The notes below the pieces were generated by a model, which was not told the origin of the DNA, ran no database searches, and saw only the letters and a list, made by a program, of their open reading frames with translations. A DNA stretch of 64,000 bases from positions 39,675,455-39,739,454 of the forward strand of contig CM067066.1 in assembly GCA_033980235.1 (NCBI GenBank), given 5' to 3'. Positions 56,637-64,000 of the stretch are shown here, piece after piece; the first letter of the stretch is position 1; each line of letters starts with the position of its first letter. The position numbers and the translations under genes were made by a program. The DNA is from Diadema setosum. Taxonomy: Eukaryota; Echinodermata; Echinoidea; Diadematoida; Diadematidae.

Positions 56637-57439
56637 GCAGATGTGATTTGGCAGCACCAAACTGGATCATATCATGGAGTAAACAGCTGGTTGATTGTCC
56701 AAAAACTGAGAATTTCTTTACTTTCAGAATGAAAAGTTTATATAAAAGACAAGAGGAAAACCAGGCTATCTTTGTTGTACCTGCTGCAAAAGGTTTTATT
56801 CTGTGCCAGGAATAAAGCAGGATATAACACCCTTCCCTGGATTATCTCTCTCACTTGCTTAACTCTTATGTGTATCTTAGTTCTGCTTTTGTGTCAAAAC
56901 CTTGTGATGTACCTCAAGGGAAAAAAAAAGTTCGAAGTAAAGTTTGAGGAAAGATTTCTCCTTTGTGACGACCACACAGACTCCTAGCTGTGACAAGGAA
57001 TTTGACAGACTGTTCTGAAACTCAAAGTTTGCTGATGTATGTAGTAGTTTACAGACTGTAATTGGGGGAGAGGTGTTATTGTTCAGTCTTGCATTAGGTT
57101 GCATTTAGCAAGCAGGTTAGGATGTTTCAGAAAGGGATGTGAAAACAGATAAAAGTGCAGCTGTTTACTGACAGGTGTCTTTGATTCATGTAGGGGGAAA
57201 AATGACTACCACTCCCTGTCATGGTAGGATGGGATTGACAGAGTGTTCAACTTTATCATCATCATCTTCATCACCATCATCACTACAATCATCTTCGTAA
57301 TCATCATTTAGTTCTGTCATCTAAGGAGTGTTGCCATGGTGATGGAATTCATTGGAATGAGAACTGTGTTAGGTAACAAGGAGATGATCAAACCCTGAGC
57401 AGGGCTTAAGGAGAGAGAGAGGAGAAAGAAAAGAAAAAG
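56637..57439. other. Unique stretch, no gene seen
   Basis: Includes a degenerate (CAT)n run at about 57255-57310 and a purine-rich GAGAGAGA/AAGAAAAG leader at 57411-57440, immediately before the candidate exon. Confidence 0.4.
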
Positions 57440-57592
57440 ATGGATGGCTTTCAGGGATTGCCCCAAATCTTGGCCTACCTGTGCCGAGATGTTGGCTCCA
57501 CCCTACTGGTGTTGTCATGCTGTGGAGCTGTGCTCCTCAAGTTTGTGGAATGGTTGCTAGGGGCGACATGGACGGGATTCTCCCCAATACAG
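57440..57592 (+). CDS. Candidate first coding exon of a membrane protein
   Basis: An ATG in strong context (AAAAAGATGG) opens 51 codons ending exactly at a consensus donor (CAG then GTGAGA) in phase 0. The frame runs on only three codons beyond the donor before a stop, as expected of a true exon-intron border. It starts MDGFQGLPQILAYLCRDVG, and residues about 20-45 form a hydrophobic segment (TLLVLSCCGAVLLKF...WLLGATW) able to span a membrane as a signal anchor. The family is not recognised. A second donor (GAG then GTAAGT) lies downstream at about 57975 behind another in-phase open stretch, which might be exon 2. The rest of the gene is unidentified. Confidence 0.33.
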
Positions 57593-60500
57593 GTGAGATT
57601 GTAAGGGGTACATCAATTTCGGAGAGAGCTGCTCTTTCATCAGTCATAGACTTAATTAGTTTTTGTTTTTTTAAGAACAGGTATGTGAATGAACATTTGC
57701 AGCTTTACTGCAGAGGGGCATAGTGTCTTTTCATTTTGCTGTTAGTGTCCTTTTGCTGCTTAACTAATCTTCATTACACATATTACTTCTGTGTGTGTGT
57801 GTGTGTGTGTGTTTGTGTGTGTGTCATTCCTACTGTCCAAGACAGAAGTAAATCCTCTCACAGGGAGAGCTAGATATTTATAGAAAATATTTTGTCAAGA
57901 ATTACACTTGGCACAGGAATGGCCATCTCTAAATGAAAGTAGAAACAAACGACAGTTACAAATATTTCAGTCTGTTGAGGTAAGTGAGAAGGCACTTAAA
58001 ATGATCTTTTGAAAATGACACATGTATGCAGGCACAGATTTTAGATCTGTATTTTGCAATAACTGTCAAGCAGTTGTGACTTAAATGCTCCACATCCTCT
58101 GTGCAAATTAAAAGTGAAGAAAGAAAAATTATTATGGAAAGCCAAGCATTAGGAATCATTGTCTTGAATCTTGTGTTTAAAAATATCAAATATCTAAATT
58201 TGAAGTTCATAGTCTCTTGAGAAAGATAAACCTTTTGATGTTTATTAGTAGAACATGATTATTTTACATTCGACCAGATGACAAAAAAAAATCTTCTCGA
58301 AAACCTGTAAACCTTGTGAGAAATCTCACACATTTGCTGTCCCCTCAAAAACAGTATACATGATCTATTTCCCTCTAACTTATCTCAATGGTCCTTTGAA
58401 GTGCTTGAGGACGATTATAAGAAACTGTGTCTGATTTCCTGTTTTGCCTGGTATGATACACATCCGCTAATTGAAAGGCATGCGTCAGATGATGTTTTTA
58501 CAGGACCTATTACATTGCAGCATAGTGGAACAGGGAACCTATTTTATGGTTGATTGAATACCTATAAAGCTCACCGAATTCCACCCTACAAAGATGTATC
58601 TTATTTGGAGGTGATTTCACATTAAACCAAAATAGGCATTCATCATAACTTACTTCCATGAATTCCATATATGAGACAAACATGTTTTTGAGACTCTGCA
58701 TTGAACTATTTCAGGAATTGGAGACTTAATAGAGCAAGCAGGCCATCATGATGTTGATTGAGAGGCTTCGGAACTGGAAATTTTAATGAGGAGGGATCGG
58801 GAACTCCCTCCTCTGCGCAGGCTTAATGAGCGATTACGATTCTATTTTGTCGGCAATCTGGTTGGTATGGTTTTGCCATACATTTCCAGGCCGCTGCGCC
58901 AAACGATTTGGATATGTGAGTGATAATGAATATCGCAGGATTTCAGCCTCAGTGCAGAAAGCCGCCATGGTATCCACTTTCTGTTCCCTTACAAATGTTC
59001 TGTAGAGTTCTGGTGAAGTGCAGCATCTGAAAGAAATTATTTTAGTTTTTTTTTTTTTCTTTCCTAAAAGAAGAGTAAATGCGATATATCTTTTACAGCA
59101 AATAAATATCCCAGTTTCTGTTAAAATCGGTTCTTAATCACTACCAATCAGACAAATGTATGATATAATTTCTTGAAAGTTGAAATCAAAGTAATATTTG
59201 TATAGCCATTTATATGCAAGATAAAGTTGAATATTAACAATAACACGTAGGTGATTTAGTTTTCTTCAGAACAAATGTAGTGAAGACTGAAGTATTCAAT
59301 GTGAATAATGAAAAAATCCTTGTTGATACATAGGGGGTTGTTTATGATTCAAAGCTCTATCTACTTTCACCAAAGCAATGGTCTACTGATAGGGATATTT
59401 ATTTTCAGTTATTCTATTTTTAGTTATTCTGATTTCCCCATTTTTCCCGTAAGTTTTGATATAGATTGAGACATATATGGTTTATAGGATATGATTTGCC
59501 CATTATGCTGTGAGTGAACTGGTAGACAAAACTGAGCAAAAGCCATTGGCTATGATCAGTGTCTTATTAGAATCTTGCCTGCATAACTCAGAAGGGGCCA
59601 TGTCGACCAGTGTATAGCACAGTCACCTTGTACTCTCAGTGCGCAGTCCCATTAGGTGCTACTAATTACCTTTTCAAAGAATTCCTCACTTTCTGTAATT
59701 GTTGTAAAAATCATTTCTCTCAAAATGGAGCACCCTAACACCTAGATGTGTCAAACTGTTAGAAGAGAAAGTAGGTCGTGTCAGTGCTTCCTCTGCTATC
59801 TTGCTATAAAAATCACCCCCTTAGAGGTCAAGGGTCATGGGCCCAGATGGAAACCCTCACAACTCGCCTTATAAAAGTCATAAAGAAACACTTTTTTGTC
59901 TCATATGATTTGTGATGTCACAAGTAGATATTCAGTGAGGTGATAACCTGTAAATTGATTTTGGTTATCATACTGTTTATCTTCATTTTTCAACTGTTCG
60001 AGTTCCCCTTTTTTCCCCCTATATTTGTGTCGTCACTTCTGTGTCCTATTTCTGTAATTTTTAGAAAGCCACTGATTGATGGGACTTTTAATAAAAAAAA
60101 ACAAAACTTTGCTTTTATGTATAGTTCCTTTCATATTTTATCTTATTTCATTAGACATCCAAGCATTACAGTGTCATTTTACCATTTGTTCATGTGTATC
60201 TAGATACATCTTTGTTTTGATGTATCTTCAGTCGAGAAACGTGCAATTTACAGGAAATAACGATATTAAGAGCTACATACTTTTGATGCAAGCTTCTAAT
60301 CAAACATCACAGGTATAAACATTTTACCTTAACCTTGACATCTGAATGATCTTTAAATTTCAAATATCATTTGTAATCGTTTGTAGACCTTATATTTGGT
60401 GTCCTGTTGGGTCTATAAAATGAAATATGCTAATGTGTGTGAAGCAGAAAAAAAATGCTTGACACAGTTCACTATATATCATTACTTGTTTATTCAGGAG

Positions 60501-60673
60501 ACACACAGTATGTCAGTTCTTATATTTCTTGCTCTTGTCATAAAAATATGTTTTGGGTATGTTTGAGAAAATGACAATTTCTGTTACTACTTTATAAATA
60601 TTAAGCAATGACATAGCATCAGTCAAAACAGTTTGACATACCAAGATGTTAACAAGATGTCAAATTTAAAAGT
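57593..60673. other. Putative intronic or unique DNA
   Basis: Holds a (GT)n run at 57791-57824, a GAG/GTAAGT donor-like site near 57975 with about 32 open codons behind it, and an unsupported 74-codon frame near 58.32-58.55 kb. No repeat family from the rest of the window occurs here. Confidence 0.35.
57791..57824. repeat. (GT)n microsatellite
   Basis: About 16 GT units with one TTTG interruption. Confidence 0.95.
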
Positions 60674-61058
60674 ATGTTATTATGAAACAGAAAAATAAGT
60701 TGGGATATCTTACTCAGGGAAAAAGAGAAACATATACTCTAAGTATTTGTATAATAATGTGTGAACAAGGCATTTTGTGAAATATCTTCAGATTTCACAT
60801 TGTTGAGTGTTATAATGGAATATGATTGCATTCTTATACCATGGATTAGATTAGACCAATATATGTATAATTTAAATGTTTGTTATTATGAAAACAGAAA
60901 AATAAGTTGTGATATCTTACTCTGGGGAAAAGAAAAATATTTATTTGATATGTGTTAACAAAATATCTTATAAAGTATAGTCAGATATCACAGTGTTGAC
61001 TGAAAACCTGTTATCATGGAATATGATGCCATTCTTACACCATGGATTAGATTAGACT
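60674..61058 (+). repeat. ~205-bp tandem duplication
   Basis: TGTTATTATGAAA(A)CAGAAAAATA occurs at 60674 and 60881, and CCATGGATTAGATTAGAC at about 60839 and 61041, giving periods of 207 and 202 bp. The copies are diverged. Confidence 0.8.
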
Positions 61059-61527
61059 TTACCCTTGAGAAATAATGATTGCGGAAATAAGACATATAAG
61101 TGAATCAATTTTCCGGTACCCTGGATGAAATTTGATAACCACATTTTTTTTTTCTATTACTCTGTTTGGTGAGAGTGGAGACAGATCTATGTCCTGTTGA
61201 GTATTCTTGTCCTATTCCGTATTCTCAAGTCTGTTGACGGGAGGATTTTTTTAAAAACTTTCTTAATTTGTGATGATATCCTGGGCTGAGTGTATAATGA
61301 CTAGTTGGAAGGACCACCCTTTGAGTGTGTCACTTCTCAAAGATTACAGAGCAATTACTTTCCTACTCATCACCAATCACTGATGAATACCCCTCCCCTC
61401 CAACCCCCCCCCCCCCAAAAAAAAGAACAAAAAAAGAGATGACTAAATGAAAGTATGCTGACATACTGTGAAACATCAGGAGACAACAAAAGATGCCAGG
61501 AAACTGCATGAAACTCCAGGAGACAGA
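61059..61527. other. Unique stretch with C13A8 tract
   Basis: C13A8 at 61404-61424 is the complement of the T/G junctions elsewhere. No gene. Confidence 0.4.
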
Positions 61528-61950
61528 GGGTGCATTTACTAGTATGCTTACTTTTTTTGGGCCATCATCAGCATTTTGAAACACAGTTGTATCCTGACTC
61601 ACTTTGATATAATGCAATTTCAAAACGCTGATTCAAAATCCACAAAAAGGTGTGTATACGATCTGCAATTCTCTCCAGTCAAGTTCACTTGGGAAGCAGT
61701 GAATGTAAATCATGTATAATGAACAGCTCGCTACAACAGCTTCAAACAGGGGTTTATAATTTTTCAATGCACAGTGTAACAAATCAAATCAAATCAATGC
61801 ACAGTGTATATTTGTGAAGTCAGCTCTTTCTCAAGCTTGAAAAAATTGAGCGTAAACAGCATCACCGGTGGAAATCATTTTGGATCAACATTTTGGATCA
61901 GTGTTTCAAACCACTGATTCTGTCTTCACAAATTGAGTGTAAATGCATCC
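61528..61950. mobile_element. 423-bp MITE-like element with GGGTGCATTTAC ends
   Basis: GGGTGCATTTAC (61528-61539) is complementary, with one mismatch, to GTAAATGCATCC (61939-61950). Related words (ACGCTGATTCAAAAT, ACCACTGATTCT) lie subterminally. No clear duplication is seen. A tiny retroposon-like insertion (61765-61808) sits inside it. Confidence 0.5.
61765..61808 (+). mobile_element. Tail-only retroposon insertion with 14-bp TSD
   Basis: CAATGCACAGTGTA occurs at 61765-61778 and 61795-61808. Between them lies only ACAAATCAAATCAAAT, an AAATC pentamer run. This is the footprint expected when target-primed reverse transcription copies little more than the 3' tail of a LINE or SINE. Confidence 0.55.
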
Positions 61951-63929
61951 TGAGAAGCAAGATTAAATTAATGGTGGTGTGAAAGATTCAAGAATTTTGC
62001 CAAGGATTCTTTTTTTTTTTTTTGGGGGGGGGGCGTATTTATAGGGGGTGGAGCCAAGATTTCTACACTCTGACCTGAGGTTTTGAGTAGAAACTTCTGC
62101 CTTTTGCTTATTGCTGTATTTTTATATCTGTTTATTGCTGTTTTTACTAATAATGTATATTGCAAAGTCACCAAGGATTCAAGGAAGGACATTGTGGAAA
62201 TAGACTCTCAGATATCTGAGCCAATCAGGAAGAAGTCAAACATATCTTGAGCTAAACATTTGGCTCACTAATATATTTGGGAAGATAAGGGGAAGTCTGA
62301 GCTATTACTTGCATTTTTATGTGAACTTGGTAGTTCCTAACAATCCTGGATATCTCAGATGCTGGTTAAGTAGTACTGCTATACAGGTCATGCTGTGGCT
62401 AACATACAACTTTAGGGGAAGAATCAAGTTCATAATTCTTCCTGAACTGTGGTAGAGACAGTAGTTAAAGATATTTGATTGCTCAAACATATAATCCAGA
62501 ACAAAACAAAACCAAAATAGGGAATTCACACATGGCAAAAGGGATAAAAAGAAACAGCATTCACAATGATTTTTTTTTTTCAGACACATGGAATTGGAAT
62601 CCACTACTAAATATGAATTGAAGGGCATACTTTGATGCCTTGCAAATATTGGATCACATGTATTTATGGCTGTAGTATGAACTTTTATGAAATATTTGTT
62701 ATAACTGAGAGTGTATGTCATCTATTGTAGCAGTCAGCCCAGTGACCATGCAGCAATGCCTCTGTGACTTGAATATTTTATTCAGATAGACAGAAATTAT
62801 GAGGAAACTAGTAAGTTTTATTGACAACTCAGGCAAAATGGGAAATGACAGTTTATGAAAATATATTGAACTTATTTACACAGGTGAAATTATCCAACTC
62901 GATGCCATAGAATTATTCAACCTACATGTATTGACATTTAGTCATCATTTTCATTTTTTTTTCTAGTTTCATTCAAAATTTTCAATATGATGTCATACTT
63001 GCTTCATGTATATTAGAATTAAGTTCTAATAAAATCCTCTAAATCTGCTGTCAGTTGAAGGATAATTCTGAGAAAAGAGTGTCCACTCTAATTTGGTATT
63101 GTGCCGTACTTTCAGCATATACCATTCTCTTTGTCAATTTCACCCATTATGCCGTAGCTTTGTATTCTATCATTCTATCATTGTGATTGTAAAGTCCCAG
63201 CCCATGCATTGCAAATAGAGTTACCTCAAATTGGGCCGATAATTGTGAAGTCCCATGCATAGGAAATGAGGTTAGTTATCCCCTCTCTCGCCTTCAAATG
63301 AGCACGGTGCAATACTGATAATTGTGTTATTTCAGCCTAGTAGAGACAAGAGCCAGATTACCTGGAAGTTAGTGGACATGCTTGTTGATTGAAGATGTGA
63401 GTCACAATTTACTCAGGATGGATTCGCCCAAAAGATGCTGCGGATTGAGACCTGGTATTTGAAGTGATTAATGGAGAATGTAATTCAAATAATTTTGTCT
63501 TTGTGAAGTTCAGAAGTAACATCTGCATTTTGAAGCATCGTCTTACAATTCACATGTTGTACAAGGTGAAATAATCATTTTCTTTTAGTTTGTTCATTCC
63601 TTGTCAATGTCTTCTTTTATCTCCCCTCCTCTTCTCTTCCATCTCTTTTTTTTCAGTCTCCTATTTTGAAGAAATGTTGTTGCCAAGGAAGAAGTAGATA
63701 CATATTAATTTTCTTGATGCATTTACTTGTAACAACATCAGTTAATTTCACTAGATGTGTTATGAATGAACTTGTGTTTACAGGAGATACGCCGATGTTT
63801 TGTATGTGTATGTGTGTGTGGGTGTGTGTGTGTGAATATTTTCTATTGACAATCTTCACCTGTTTGTGTCAGCTGCCAGTAATCAACAATTACCCATATT
63901 TAGCTCGTAGTTTCAGTTTTGTGATGTAA
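61951..63929. other. Unique stretch; T14G10 tract
   Basis: T14G10 at 62010-62033. A strong acceptor-like pyrimidine tract ends TTTTTTTTCAG at 63656, with short open frames after it (one reading SYFEEMLLPRKK before TAG). (TG)n lies near 63804-63833. No gene is assigned. Confidence 0.35.
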
Positions 63930-64000
63930 ATGGTACGACCTGATCTTCTTGTCCCCTACGTGATGCTTAATCTGAGAGTCAAGCGAAAGCAATTAGGGCC
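63930..64000 (+). CDS. Possible partial coding start at window edge (speculative)
   Basis: An ATG at 63930, directly after an in-frame TAA, opens a frame that reads MVRPDLLVPYVMLNLRVKRK and is still open at the window end. Too short to judge. Listed because it runs off the edge and can be settled with flanking sequence. Confidence 0.12.
   Translation, partial: MVRPDLLVPYVMLNLRVKRKQLG

Noticed and set aside
58314..58554. Open stretch of about 74-80 codons reading natural-looking residues
   Set aside because: Stop-to-stop frames of this size should occur dozens of times by chance here. No convincing acceptor or donor flanks it.

Overview
This is a eukaryotic window, AT-rich and repeat-dense, with no bacterial gene organisation. 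Evidence for this is the mono-, di- and tetranucleotide microsatellites, a decayed non-LTR retrotransposon, many non-autonomous DNA transposons with intact terminal inverted repeats (TIRs), and consensus splice signals. The repeat style (hairpin-headed elements followed by (CGTC)n or (TTTG)n runs, and bodies full of GGTCAAAGGTCA) is what I associate with marine invertebrates, and an echinoderm is my best guess. That assignment is inference only.

Layout. 1-3.6 kb is mostly unique with one TA-flanked MITE. 3.7-6.7 kb holds a truncated copy of a long element carrying ~568-bp tandem units, followed by a hairpin-headed element. 7.2-7.7 kb is a GC-rich island with a tandem repeat and a hairpin. 8.3-9.4 kb is a 1-kb foldback element. 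10.98-12.58 kb is a minus-strand LINE remnant (reverse transcriptase C-terminus, RNase H, Cys/His knuckle). 12.8-15.3 kb has three hairpin-headed elements. 16.7-24.4 kb has more MITEs and a 2.3-kb foldback with ten regularly spaced copies of an ~18-bp motif. 24.4-36.1 kb is mainly unique and holds candidate host exons on the minus strand at 28.57 and 27.40 kb. 36.15-39.03 kb is the full-length relative of the 3.7-kb element. 40.7-54.2 kb is a mosaic of foldbacks and MITEs, several nested in one another, including a 1-kb element with 42-bp perfect TIRs and a THAP-like zinc-finger fragment. 54.2-64 kb is mostly unique with candidate plus-strand exons, the best at 57.44 kb.

The firm content is mobile DNA. 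At least nine structurally distinct non-autonomous families are visible. Four have two or more copies inside the window, so ends, target-site duplications (TTAA, TA or 3-bp), orientation and nesting order can be read directly. Two nested insertions can be checked against an uninterrupted relative in the same window.

No complete host gene could be established. Open frames of 60-130 codons are expected by chance at this length and base composition. Host exon candidates therefore rest on splice consensus plus start context and carry low confidence. No tRNA, rRNA, CRISPR array or prokaryotic feature was seen.
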